Shown here: positions 24,802 to 32,036 of the stretch, piece after piece
Layout: each line of letters begins with the position of its first letter
Position numbering within the stretch: position 1 is the stretch's first letter
Assembly: GCA_016938535.1 (NCBI GenBank)
Contig: JAFGUL010000215.1
Span: 1 to 35,801, forward strand
Source of the DNA: Candidatus Delongbacteria bacterium
GTDB taxonomy: Bacteria > Delongbacteria > UBA4055
Length of the DNA: 35,801 nt
Direction of reading: 5' to 3'
Notes under the pieces: generated by a model
The model's input: only the letters and a program-made list of their open reading frames with translations
Told to the model about the DNA's origin: nothing
The model's database searches: none
Translations under genes and position numbers: made by a program

Positions 24802-25512
24802 TTGAAAAATTCAATATTATTAGCACTCGCGATTATAAACTTTCTTTCTCCTCTTTACCCGTGGGAAAAAGAAGGAATTCATTCTGTCGCCTGCTCAAAT
24901 AATACTGAACAGTTGAAGAAGTATATATCAAAAGGAGCCGATGTAAACAAAAAAGATTCTGACGGCGATCTTCCTTTAACATTGGCAGCACAATTAAATC
25001 TATATGAAAATGTAGAACTTCTTTTGGAGAACGGAGCAAAAGTTAATAAAAACGCTGGTTTTGGAATTACAGCCTTAATGGTAGCCGATTCGGTAAATAT
25101 AATTGAATTGCTTATTAGAAGTGGAGCTGATCTTTCACTCAAAGATCAAGATGGAAATGATGCTCTCTTGCATTCTTCGGTAAATTGTAATATTGAAAAA
25201 TCAAAGCTTCTCATCAGCAAGGGAGCAGATATAAATTCAGAAAACGATAATGGCAAATCTCCCATAATTAAGGCTATCACTTACCTATACAAAAAATCCG
25301 ATGATAAAATTGAATATATAACATTTCTGCTCGATAATAAAGCTGATATACACCATAGAAATCATGAAGGTAAAACAGCCTATATAATCGCTAAAGAAAT
25401 GGGATATGAAGATATCGCAGAATTTTTGATCAACAACGGTGCTGTTCCTGAGAAATACAAATTCGACCGCAATTCATTAGTATATGCGCTTATAAACAAT
25501 GAGTATGAGTGA
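24802..25512 (+). CDS. exported ankyrin-repeat protein, 5' part of a split gene
   Basis: A 236-residue protein that starts at TTG with AGGA upstream. A signal peptide (LLALAIINFLSPLYPW) precedes about six ankyrin repeats, each carrying the usual ISKGADVNKKDSDGDLPLTLAA-type core. It should act in protein-protein binding in the periplasm. The frame ends in TGA at 25510-25512, but the same frame continues after it with ankyrin sequence for another 105 residues, so the stop falls inside a repeat (NNEYE, stop, AKNMINNG). This is either a nonsense mutation, a sequencing error, or two proteins made from one ancestral gene. Position right after the toxin may be accidental. Confidence 0.8.
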   Translation: MKNSILLALAIINFLSPLYPWEKEGIHSVACSNNTEQLKKYISKGADVNKKDSDGDLPLTLAAQLNLYENVELLLENGAKVNKNAGFGITALMVADSVNIIELLIRSGADLSLKDQDGNDALLHSSVNCNIEKSKLLISKGADINSENDNGKSPIIKAITYLYKKSDDKIEYITFLLDNKADIHHRNHEGKTAYIIAKEMGYEDIAEFLINNGAVPEKYKFDRNSLVYALINNEYE

Positions 25513-25521
25513 GCAAAAAAT

Positions 25522-25839
25522 ATGATAAATAACGGAGTTGAGATAAATTTCTTAAGTTCAGATTTCTCCCCTTTGATGTGCTCGATGGGTAATATTGAAA
25601 TTATGAATCTTCTTATCAGTAAAGGTGCAGATATAAATCTGAGAAATAAGATGAACATGACTGCCTTAACAATAGCTGTAATGTCTAATGAGACTGATGC
25701 GGTCAAGCTTCTTCTTGAAAATAAAGCTGAAATCAACATTCCATCTACAATCAACGGTAAAACACCGATGATCTTCGCAAAAGAAAATAGAAATATTGAA
25801 ATAATTAAATTACTGGAATTATATAGCAAAGAAAAATAA
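25522..25839 (+). CDS. ankyrin-repeat fragment, 3' part of the split gene
   Basis: A 105-residue stretch in the same reading frame as the upstream ankyrin gene. It holds the second half of the broken repeat plus about two and a half further repeats (NIEIMNLLISKGADINLRN, DAVKLLLENKAEINI) and a short capping helix. The ATG at 25522 has no good Shine-Dalgarno, so independent translation is doubtful; re-initiation after the TGA nine bases upstream is possible. Without a signal peptide of its own it would stay in the cytoplasm. Best read as the tail of one gene spanning 24802-25839. Confidence 0.6.
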   Translation: MINNGVEINFLSSDFSPLMCSMGNIEIMNLLISKGADINLRNKMNMTALTIAVMSNETDAVKLLLENKAEINIPSTINGKTPMIFAKENRNIEIIKLLELYSKEK

Positions 25840-25849
25840 TTTCCTCCCT

Positions 25850-25865
25850 TGTGACTTATATCACA
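25850..25865 (+). promoter_or_regulatory. CRP/FNR-family-like binding site
   Basis: TGTGA-CTTATA-TCACA, a perfect five-base palindrome with a six-base spacer, identical to the E. coli CRP consensus half-sites. It is centred about 41 bases upstream of a start point that would fit a TACTTT -10 at 25887-25892, the class II activator position. The regulator itself is not in the window. Confidence 0.55.
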
Positions 25866-25923
25866 GAACATTCGTTTTTTTAAGGCTACTTTACTTACGA
25901 AATTTATTCCGGGGGAATTAAAA

Positions 25924-26091
25924 GTGTGCGAGAATACGCTGATAATAGACGATAACTGCAAGTGTAAACACAAAAGCGGACTTGAGGATTTTGACCTTCT
26001 GTTCGATATGACTGAAGAGATAAACGAGAAATTTTTCTATGTGACTGCCGTGATAAATAATGTTTCAAAAAAGATCGAGATATACCGCTAA
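25924..26091 (+). CDS. small cysteine-containing protein of unknown function
   Basis: A 55-residue ORF too short for many gene finders. Start GTG has GGGGGAA eight bases upstream, and the frame is open from there to TAA. The N-terminus has three cysteines close together (Met-Cys-Glu, then DDNCKCKHK), followed by LEDFDLLFDMTEEI and a strand-like end FFYVTAVINNVSKKIEIYR. The C-x-C plus His could bind metal; that is only a suggestion. A CRP-like box 59 bases upstream supports regulated expression. It converges with the prolyl oligopeptidase gene; a short ACCGG/CCGGT stem at 26102-26119 may end it. No family recognised. Confidence 0.55.
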   Translation: MCENTLIIDDNCKCKHKSGLEDFDLLFDMTEEINEKFFYVTAVINNVSKKIEIYR

Positions 26092-26111
26092 AGCAAGTCG
26101 TACCGGCACAA

Positions 26112-28274
26112 TTACCGGTTTATTCCCATATGATAAAGAATGAATGAGTATGTGTTGGCTATCTCACGGTACAGGTCGTACTTTCCAGAATACCCGCTGT
26201 GTCCTGTCATACCTATACTCAGCAGAACTTTAGTTTCGGCTGTGTTGTAGTCTCTAATCTTTGATACCCATTTAAGCGGCTCCCAGTAATTTACCCTCGG
26301 GTCGTAGAATCCGGCTCGGACGAATATCTCCGGATAAGGCTGTTTCTTTATATTCTGATAAGGGTCGTAGCTTAACATGTATTCAAAATCCGCCTTGTCG
26401 AACGGATTTCCCCATTCGTCATATTCTGTTACTGTAGCTAAGAGCGACGGGTCGGACATCGTATTGATCACGTCAACGAATGGAACGTCCAGAACGGCGG
26501 CTTTGCAGATATCAGGTCTTCGGTTAAGTACGACTGCGACAAGAAGACCTCCGGCACTGGCTCCGGTTATAACAAGCCTGTCGGAAGAAGTATATCCCTG
26601 TTCTTTAAGATATTCCGCACAGGAGATAAAATCTTTGAACGTATTCTTTTTGTTTCTCAGCATACCCTCTATATGCCACTGCTTCCCTTTCTCGATCCCT
26701 CCCCTGACATGAGCTATTGCATGTATTACTCCTCTGTCAAGAAGACTTATCCTTGATATCGAAAAATCCTGATCGAAGAACGATCCATAAGCGCCGTAGC
26801 CTTCCAGAAGCATCGGATTACTGCCGTCTCTTTTTAAAAGAGAGGTTTTATAAACAATGGATATAGGTATTTTTTTGTTATCGTGCGACAGAGCATATAT
26901 CAATTCCATTCCGTATTCAGAATTATCATACCCCTCTATTTTCTGCTGCTTAAGCAGTTCTTTCCCGCCTGTTCTCATGTTATAATCCACTACCGAATAA
27001 GGATTTACCGGGGATTCATAAGTATAACGGAGTATGTCTGTATTGTACTCATGATTCTCACCGAGGTATACATTGTAGCAGCTGTCGTCGAATTTTATTT
27101 CCGTTCCGCTCAGGGAAGAATATTCGACGATTTTAATGATTTTTTTTCCATCTCTGATCACATTCAGTACAATATAATCCTTAAACATCTCAAAATCTTC
27201 TATATACGTCTCCCGGTCGTGCGGAAAATATTCTGTCCAGGAATTTCTGAAAGGGGAACTGTCATTTGTCTTCATGATCTTAAAATTATAGGCACCGTCA
27301 GCATTCGTATGGATCAGAAAATCGCTTCCATGATGCTCAATATAATATTCTACCCCGTTCTCTCTTTCTGATATACGCTGGAAGAACCCTTCCGGATCTG
27401 CGCTGTTTAGAAAATACATTTCAGAAGTGTTATTGTTAGCTGTGCCCAATAATAGAAATTTTCTGTCTTTGGTTTTCTGGAGCCAGACAAAATAGGATTC
27501 GTCAGTCTCAATGTACATTTTTCTGTCGACTTCAGTATCCGTACCGACGGCATGGCTCCATACTCTGTCAGTCCTGCCTGCTTCGTTAACGGTCGTATAG
27601 AAAAATGTATTACCCGTTTCAGCCCAGACAACTTCACTGACATTTTCTATTGCTTCGTGTAACTTCAGACCTGATTTCAGATCTTTAAGATACATTGTGT
27701 AGTTTTCGTCACCTGTATTATCGACTGAATATGCCAGATACTGGTGATCCGGACTGATGCTGAATACACCCAGTTCAAAATAATCATACCCTCTGGCAAG
27801 AACATTAAGGTCGAGGATCACTTCTTCTTCAGCATCAATGCTTTTATATTTTCTGCACTGTAGCGGGTATTGACCTTCCTTGATATTTCTCGAGTAATAA
27901 TAGTATTCATCGACATGTACAGGAACCGACATCTCCGTTATATCTATTCTCGGAATGATCTCATTGAAAATATTGTCCTCTATTTCGCTCATACACGACA
28001 TATTGGCGGCGGAATATTCATTTTCGGCTCTTATCTGATCCATAACATCTTTCTCTTTTCTTGAATCATCCCGCATCCAGGCATATTCGTCATAAAGTTT
28101 TACACCATGAAGTTTTTTGACAGATCTTATCTGCTGAGGTACAGGATACGCCACCTGTCCGGAATATTCAGCGCCGTCTGAATCGCGGCCGGGCCGTTCC
28201 TGTCTCACTACCTGATTATCGGTACATGAGATCAGAATTAAAAATCCTGTAATGATTATAGTTTTAATTTTCAA
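26112..28274 (-). CDS. prolyl oligopeptidase family (S9A, oligopeptidase B-like) lipoprotein
   Basis: A 720-residue serine peptidase that cleaves short peptides, probably after basic or proline residues. A seven-bladed propeller region (about 60-450) precedes the alpha/beta-hydrolase domain. The nucleophile is Ser573 in ITGASAGGLLVAV, the aspartate lies in RAGFYDPRVNYWEPLKWV and the histidine in GMTGHSGYSG, the oligopeptidase B pattern. The frame extends to 28373, but TTG at 28274 has AGGGGG six bases upstream and opens a lipoprotein signal (KIKTIIITGFLILISC), so the enzyme is probably periplasmic or membrane-anchored, unlike cytosolic oligopeptidase B. A promoter at 28302-28330 lies inside the longer frame and supports this start. 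Confidence 0.9.
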   Translation of the reverse strand: MKIKTIIITGFLILISCTDNQVVRQERPGRDSDGAEYSGQVAYPVPQQIRSVKKLHGVKLYDEYAWMRDDSRKEKDVMDQIRAENEYSAANMSCMSEIEDNIFNEIIPRIDITEMSVPVHVDEYYYYSRNIKEGQYPLQCRKYKSIDAEEEVILDLNVLARGYDYFELGVFSISPDHQYLAYSVDNTGDENYTMYLKDLKSGLKLHEAIENVSEVVWAETGNTFFYTTVNEAGRTDRVWSHAVGTDTEVDRKMYIETDESYFVWLQKTKDRKFLLLGTANNNTSEMYFLNSADPEGFFQRISERENGVEYYIEHHGSDFLIHTNADGAYNFKIMKTNDSSPFRNSWTEYFPHDRETYIEDFEMFKDYIVLNVIRDGKKIIKIVEYSSLSGTEIKFDDSCYNVYLGENHEYNTDILRYTYESPVNPYSVVDYNMRTGGKELLKQQKIEGYDNSEYGMELIYALSHDNKKIPISIVYKTSLLKRDGSNPMLLEGYGAYGSFFDQDFSISRISLLDRGVIHAIAHVRGGIEKGKQWHIEGMLRNKKNTFKDFISCAEYLKEQGYTSSDRLVITGASAGGLLVAVVLNRRPDICKAAVLDVPFVDVINTMSDPSLLATVTEYDEWGNPFDKADFEYMLSYDPYQNIKKQPYPEIFVRAGFYDPRVNYWEPLKWVSKIRDYNTAETKVLLSIGMTGHSGYSGKYDLYREIANTYSFILYHMGINR

Positions 28275-28301
28275 AATATACCCCCTAATATATTTTTGTA
28301 T

Positions 28302-28330
28302 AAAGTAATGAAAACATCGTTCTTTTTCAA
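28302..28330 (-). promoter_or_regulatory. predicted promoter of the S9 peptidase gene
   Basis: Minus strand TTGAAA (complement of 28325-28330), 17-base spacer, TACTTT (complement of 28302-28307), 27 bases before the TTG start. Confidence 0.4.
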
Positions 28331-28392
28331 TATTAATTATCAAATTGGTACTCCTGTTTTGTTTATCAGACACAATTTATACAATTTTCCAC

Positions 28393-28421
28393 TTGCCAAA
28401 AGAAAAAAATAATAGTATAAT
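28393..28421 (+). promoter_or_regulatory. strong sigma70-type promoter of the rsgA leader
   Basis: TTGCCA (28393-28398), 17-base spacer, perfect TATAAT (28416-28421). Transcription from about 28428 would give an untranslated leader of roughly 480 bases before rsgA. Confidence 0.75.
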
Positions 28422-28468
28422 CTAACCGAGAATTATAATAAAACAGAAACTAAGAAATCGGAGGAAGT

Positions 28469-28513
28469 ATGAAACAAAGCGGAACTTACGGTAATTCGGA
28501 AGGCGGAAGATAG
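28469..28513 (+). CDS. leader micro-ORF 1 (14 residues)
   Basis: Peptide MKQSGTYGNSEGGR, start ATG preceded by CGGAGGAAGT, a near-ideal Shine-Dalgarno at the right distance. It is the first ORF after the promoter. It resembles micro-ORF 2 in its initiation context and in the Lys-Ser-x-Tyr-Gly pattern. It is probably translated; a role as a regulatory leader peptide is inference. Confidence 0.6.
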   Translation: MKQSGTYGNSEGGR

Positions 28514-28680
28514 TATTAACTAAAGCAGCATTTATTTTCCTCACTTAACGGTCCTATCCGGGCCTTACGGTTGTCTGAAGCCGATCCGAAATTATCCAGC
28601 AATAAATATTGATAAGATCAGTTTGCCAAAACTCATGAGGTTGTCACTCACCTAAGGCAAGAGTGGATGTACAATTTAAC
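28514..28680 (+). other. leader segment between micro-ORFs 1 and 2, possibly structured
   Basis: No gene seen. Short stems can be drawn: GGTCC/GGGCC (about 28550-28564), AGTTT/AAACT around loop GCCA, and CACTC/GAGTG. TTCCTC at 28537-28542 is complementary to GAGGAA of the Shine-Dalgarno before micro-ORF 1 and of the one before micro-ORF 2. None of the stems is long, and I do not recognise a known riboswitch core. Confidence 0.3.
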
Positions 28681-28693
28681 CGCAGGAGGAAGT

Positions 28694-28729
28694 ATGAAAT
28701 CAAACAGCTACGGAAGTGACTTGAATTAG
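28694..28729 (+). CDS. leader micro-ORF 2 (11 residues)
   Basis: Peptide MKSNSYGSDLN, start ATG preceded by AGGAGGAAGT, the same initiation context as micro-ORF 1. Its stop codon is eight bases before the base of hairpin 28738-28769, so a ribosome finishing this ORF would reach the left arm. Confidence 0.6.
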   Translation: MKSNSYGSDLN

Positions 28730-28737
28730 TTGCTTTG

Positions 28738-28769
28738 CGGGAGGAGAGGTGTAATAACCTTTCCTCCTG
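28738..28769 (+). promoter_or_regulatory. hairpin with SD-like and anti-SD arms after micro-ORF 2
   Basis: GGAGGAGAGG (28740-28749) pairs with CCTTTCCTCC (28758-28767) through ten positions with one G-U pair, extended by two outer pairs and a T-A inside; loop within TGTAATAA. No T tract follows, so it is not a terminator. The right arm carries CCTCC, complementary to the GGAGG before micro-ORF 3. Confidence 0.65.
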
Positions 28770-28808
28770 ATCCTTAAAATTCGGAATATAAAATCAACGG
28801 AGGTAAGT

Positions 28809-28856
28809 ATGAATGTGACGTATATGAATTTTAACGGGATGAGGAGAGTCTTTTAA
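28809..28856 (+). CDS. leader micro-ORF 3 (15 residues)
   Basis: Peptide MNVTYMNFNGMRRVF, start ATG preceded by CGGAGGTAAGT. Codons 11-13 (Met-Arg-Arg) contain GAGGAGA, the left arm of the attenuator hairpin that follows, so translation of this ORF to its end must open that hairpin. Confidence 0.6.
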   Translation: MNVTYMNFNGMRRVF

Positions 28857-28897
28857 AATTAAGAAAGATAGTCTCCTCGAAATACAAATTTGGAGAC
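28841..28897 (+). promoter_or_regulatory. putative translational attenuator of rsgA with two exclusive hairpins
   Basis: Fold A: GAGGAGA (28841-28847) with TCTCCTC (28872-28878), plus TCTTT (28849-28853) with AAAGA (28864-28868). Fold B: GTCTCC (28871-28876) with GGAGAC (28892-28897), plus AAAT (28880-28883) with ATTT (28888-28891). Both use 28872-28876, so they exclude each other. Fold B hides GGAGA, the only Shine-Dalgarno-like sequence before the rsgA ATG at 28908. Confidence 0.55.
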
Positions 28898-28907
28898 ATA
28901 GAATAAA

Positions 28908-30035
28908 ATGACTACACTTAACGATTACGGCTGGGGCGGATACTTTGAAGAGCATTTTAAAATTCATGCGGGAACCGGGCTCAGACCGGCAAGAATAACG
29001 AAAGAAACAAAGAACAAATTCTGGCTGATGACGGAAGACGGTGAAGCGGAAGCCATAATATCGACCAAATTCTTTATGAGCACTTTTGCAAAAGAGCAGC
29101 TGCCCGTCGTCGGTGACTGGGTCGCGGTACAGAAGCCGGAAGGTTATAACGAATATTTCATAGAAGCGCTGCTACCGAGGAGAACTAAACTGATCCGCAA
29201 AGGAAAGGACACATTCGGAAGGAACTTCGAAAAAGCCGGTGACGGCGGTATCAGGATAATAACCAGCAACATCGATACGGTTTTCTATGTGGCCTCGCTC
29301 GACCACAGGGATTTCAACCTGACGAAGATCGAGCGCTACATCCTGATGCTTAACGAAAGCGGTGCGGAACCGGTTCTTATACTTAACAAGAAAGACATCT
29401 GCCCCGACCTTGAAAATTATCTGGAAAGCATCAGGACTGTTGCGGGAAACCTGCCCGTTCATCCGGTCAGCGCCGTCGACGGTGACGGTATAGCAGACCT
29501 GCTCAAGTACATTAAGCCGGGCAGGTCGGTCTGCTTCATCGGATCATCAGGCGTCGGCAAATCTTCCATCATCAACTCGCTTATGGGCGAGGACGCCATG
29601 TTCGTCTCTGACATCAGAACGGCGGACAAACGCGGCAGACACACAACAACCCACCGCGAGATGCTGCTCTTCCCTGAAGGCGGCATCCTGATCGACAACC
29701 CGGGCATCCGTGACCTGAAGCCCGTGGCATCTCAGGAAGCGCTTGAGAACACTTTCGAGGATGTCGTCGCGCTGGAGGAAATGTGCCGTTTTTCGAACTG
29801 CACGCACTCAGGCGAACCCGGCTGCGCAGTGGCTGAAGCTATTGAGAACGGAGAGCTTCCCGAAAAGCGGTACAGGAATTACATTAAGCTTAAACGAGAG
29901 ACGTCATTCTTCGAGAAAAGGTCGGTGCAGAGAGAAAGATTTCTCGAGAAAGCTTTTGAAAAAGAAAAGCGCGGCATCATGAAGATAAAACAGCACATGC
30001 GGGGCGTCAAACGGCGCGACAGATATGCGAAATGA
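28908..30035 (+). CDS. rsgA: ribosome small-subunit-dependent GTPase A
   Basis: A 375-residue circularly permuted GTPase that checks late 30S assembly. Order: OB-fold (about 25-110), G4 NKKD at 160-163, G1 GSSGVGKS at 212-219, the G2 region RHTTTHREML, G3 DNPG at 263-266, and the zinc knuckle Cys293, Cys298, His300, Cys306 with the same spacing as in E. coli, then a basic C-terminal tail. The N-terminus LNDYGWGGYFEEHF places it in the longer RsgA subgroup that often exists as an extra copy; whether another copy exists elsewhere cannot be seen. Its ribosome binding site is weak (GGAGA, 11 bases from ATG) and may be masked by the leader. A strong terminator follows. Confidence 0.94.
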   Translation: MTTLNDYGWGGYFEEHFKIHAGTGLRPARITKETKNKFWLMTEDGEAEAIISTKFFMSTFAKEQLPVVGDWVAVQKPEGYNEYFIEALLPRRTKLIRKGKDTFGRNFEKAGDGGIRIITSNIDTVFYVASLDHRDFNLTKIERYILMLNESGAEPVLILNKKDICPDLENYLESIRTVAGNLPVHPVSAVDGDGIADLLKYIKPGRSVCFIGSSGVGKSSIINSLMGEDAMFVSDIRTADKRGRHTTTHREMLLFPEGGILIDNPGIRDLKPVASQEALENTFEDVVALEEMCRFSNCTHSGEPGCAVAEAIENGELPEKRYRNYIKLKRETSFFEKRSVQRERFLEKAFEKEKRGIMKIKQHMRGVKRRDRYAK

Positions 30036-30041
30036 ACATAA

Positions 30042-30070
30042 AACCGGGCTTTTCAGCCCGGTTATTTTTA
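30042..30070 (+). terminator. rho-independent terminator of rsgA
   Basis: AACCGGGCT (30042-30050), loop TTTC, AGCCCGGTT (30055-30063), then ATTTTTA; seven bases after the stop codon. Confidence 0.9.
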
Positions 30071-30072
30071 TA

Positions 30073-30101
30073 TTGACTATCGAATATTTATAGAATAAAT
30101 T
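30073..30101 (+). promoter_or_regulatory. predicted promoter of the C25-like protease gene
   Basis: TTGACT (30073-30078), 17-base spacer, TAAATT (30096-30101), 25 bases before the ATG. Confidence 0.5.
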
Positions 30102-30126
30102 TTAAGTTAACTAAAAAGAGATCGCT

Positions 30127-31665
30127 ATGTATAACAGAATACTTATTTACACTGTGTTTTTTACATCATTTTTCGCTTATGCTCATGCTGGTGACCTTAA
30201 GCAGCTGGCGAAACTTTTTGCCGAAGATGTTAAATATGCTCCCCGGGATACTTATGAAGAATATATCTCATCAAGAGGTCATGGTCCAGTATTCATTTCT
30301 GAGAGAAAAATCATTGAGGGTAATTCAGACCGTACATACAGTAAAGCCGTATCAAAAATTATGGTTTTAACAGAATCAGGTATATATCCTGATATTAGTA
30401 CTGAAGTACAGAGGTACATAAACGATATTCATAACGTTTTCGGGTGTACGGTGGTTTCCTTTCAGATATCTTCATCGATATCTGCTGAATTGATGAAAGA
30501 CCTTATCATCTCGGAAAACGACTCAGGAGCGATCGACGGCGCTGTCCTTATAGGCGATCTGCCTGCGGCATGGTTCGAAGTGGAAAACGATTTCAACGAG
30601 TACGGTTATGCTGAATTCCCGTGCGATCTATTCCTTATGGACCTTGACGGTTCATGGATAGATTCAGACAGTAACGGGAAGTATAACTCGCACACAGGAT
30701 TGGTCAATCCTGAAGTTTTTGTGGGAAGGATATCTACCGCAAATATGGGTGATCTTACATCCGAAATACAGGGAATGAAAGACTATCTGGATAAAAATCA
30801 TAATTTCTGGACAGGAGTAACATCCGTAAATTTACAAAAAGGTTTAACTTATACAGATAGAGACTGGATGGAGTATAGCGATTTCTTATACGACATTTCA
30901 AATTTATACTCGCTTTTTGATGCAGTCAGTGCCTATAATTCGTATTTTGGTAAAATAGACTATCTTGGTCGTCTAAGCGGAGGCACCTACGAATTCGTTC
31001 AACTATCATGTCATTCAAATTGGACTTTACATCGAATGTACGGACCGACTCCTGAAGATTCTGAAGATATTCTTACGAATGAAATTTTCTCTCTACCTCT
31101 AAAATCTATAGCATATAATCTTTTCTGTTGCAGCGGTGTCAGATGGACAAATACTGATTACTTGGGTTTTTTGGGAGGTGCGTATGTTTATAACACTGAC
31201 TCAAAAGCTTTAGTTTCTACCGGAAGCACAAAAACCGGATCAATGCTCGGTTTTTCCTATTTTTACAGTCCTTTACAAACTGAGAAAGTTTTTGGAACTG
31301 CTTTAAAGCAGTGGTGGGTAAATTATGTAGGTACATTTCATGATTTTGATGAAATCTGCTGGTTCTATGGCATGAGCATTATTGGTGATCCTATGATAGA
31401 TCCTAAATATGTTGCACCTGCTGCTCCGGCCGTCCCGCTGAATGTTACAACTTCGGTTTCCGGAACGGACATTTATATTTTCTGGGATGCGGTCTCTGGT
31501 GCCGCCAGTTATAAGATATACGGTTCTGACGATCCTTACGCGCCTGATCCGTGGACACTTCTTGATTCCGTTTCCGGGACGTCTTATATTTATTCAGGTA
31601 CGGAGAACAGAAAATTTTTTAAAATCATTGCAAGTACGGATTCCGTTATCAGGCAGAACCGGTAA
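30127..31665 (+). CDS. secreted gingipain-like (C25-type) cysteine protease with C-terminal FN3 domain
   Basis: A 512-residue exported protein: signal peptide (about 1-21, ending AHA), a caspase-like alpha/beta domain (about 75-420) and a fibronectin type III domain (about 430-505). The IDGAVLIGDLPAAWFE strand, the DLFLMDLDGSWIDSDSNG loop and PEVFVGRIS are typical of C25-like proteins. The expected catalytic pair is His296 in QLSCHSN and Cys334 or Cys335 in NLFCCSGVRW. Unlike many FCB relatives there is no C-terminal type IX sorting domain after the FN3 module, which ends abruptly with RQNR. The catalytic assignment is inference; a related clan CD family is the alternative. It stands alone behind its own promoter. 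Confidence 0.72.
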   Translation: MYNRILIYTVFFTSFFAYAHAGDLKQLAKLFAEDVKYAPRDTYEEYISSRGHGPVFISERKIIEGNSDRTYSKAVSKIMVLTESGIYPDISTEVQRYINDIHNVFGCTVVSFQISSSISAELMKDLIISENDSGAIDGAVLIGDLPAAWFEVENDFNEYGYAEFPCDLFLMDLDGSWIDSDSNGKYNSHTGLVNPEVFVGRISTANMGDLTSEIQGMKDYLDKNHNFWTGVTSVNLQKGLTYTDRDWMEYSDFLYDISNLYSLFDAVSAYNSYFGKIDYLGRLSGGTYEFVQLSCHSNWTLHRMYGPTPEDSEDILTNEIFSLPLKSIAYNLFCCSGVRWTNTDYLGFLGGAYVYNTDSKALVSTGSTKTGSMLGFSYFYSPLQTEKVFGTALKQWWVNYVGTFHDFDEICWFYGMSIIGDPMIDPKYVAPAAPAVPLNVTTSVSGTDIYIFWDAVSGAASYKIYGSDDPYAPDPWTLLDSVSGTSYIYSGTENRKFFKIIASTDSVIRQNR

Positions 31666-31713
31666 TGACAGATTACCATCGCAATAACAAACTTATACGA
31701 ACAGGATTCAATT

Positions 31714-31896
31714 GTGGAAAAAAAAGAACCGGATTATAAAGCATTTGTACCGATAGGATTCTCATTTCTTGCTATAGGAATAGTTTTTCTGAAGAAATCA
31801 CCCGGCATCGGACTGGCTTTTATCGGCATTGGAATTTCATGGATTTCGATCGGCTATAGTAAATCAAAAAATAAAAAAGGCGGGAATGATACATAA
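31714..31896 (+). CDS. small two-helix membrane protein
   Basis: A 60-residue ORF starting at GTG with an AGGA ten bases upstream. Two hydrophobic segments (about 11-25 and 30-47: IGFSFLAIGIVFL and GIGLAFIGIGISWISIGY) are joined by a Lys-Lys-Ser-Pro turn; both ends are hydrophilic and the C-terminus is strongly basic. This is a plausible small inner-membrane protein with both ends in the cytoplasm. Function unknown. It follows the protease gene by 48 bases and may share its transcript. Confidence 0.5.
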   Translation: MEKKEPDYKAFVPIGFSFLAIGIVFLKKSPGIGLAFIGIGISWISIGYSKSKNKKGGNDT

Positions 31897-32036
31897 TCAT
31901 TTACACACCGGTTCTCCCCGCCACTCTTGAAAGCCGGAAAGGTGAATTTGAAATCTATAATTGTAAAAGCAATGAGTAAGCTGGTCGCAAACGAGAAAAG
32001 GAATAATTTTGCAGCCAGGATGAAGTTCTGCCGTAT

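Noticed and set aside
25510..25512. Recoding of TGA as selenocysteine or tryptophan in the ankyrin gene
   Set aside because: Several genes here end in TGA, so the code is standard, and no SECIS-like hairpin follows; a plain nonsense codon is simpler.
28275..28373. N-terminal extension of the S9 peptidase to 28373
   Set aside because: It would bury the lipoprotein signal at residue 34 and overlap a plausible promoter; the TTG at 28274 has AGGGGG at proper distance.
28738..28769. Leader hairpin as an intrinsic terminator
   Set aside because: The stem is strong but no T run follows; a role in masking ribosome binding sites fits better.
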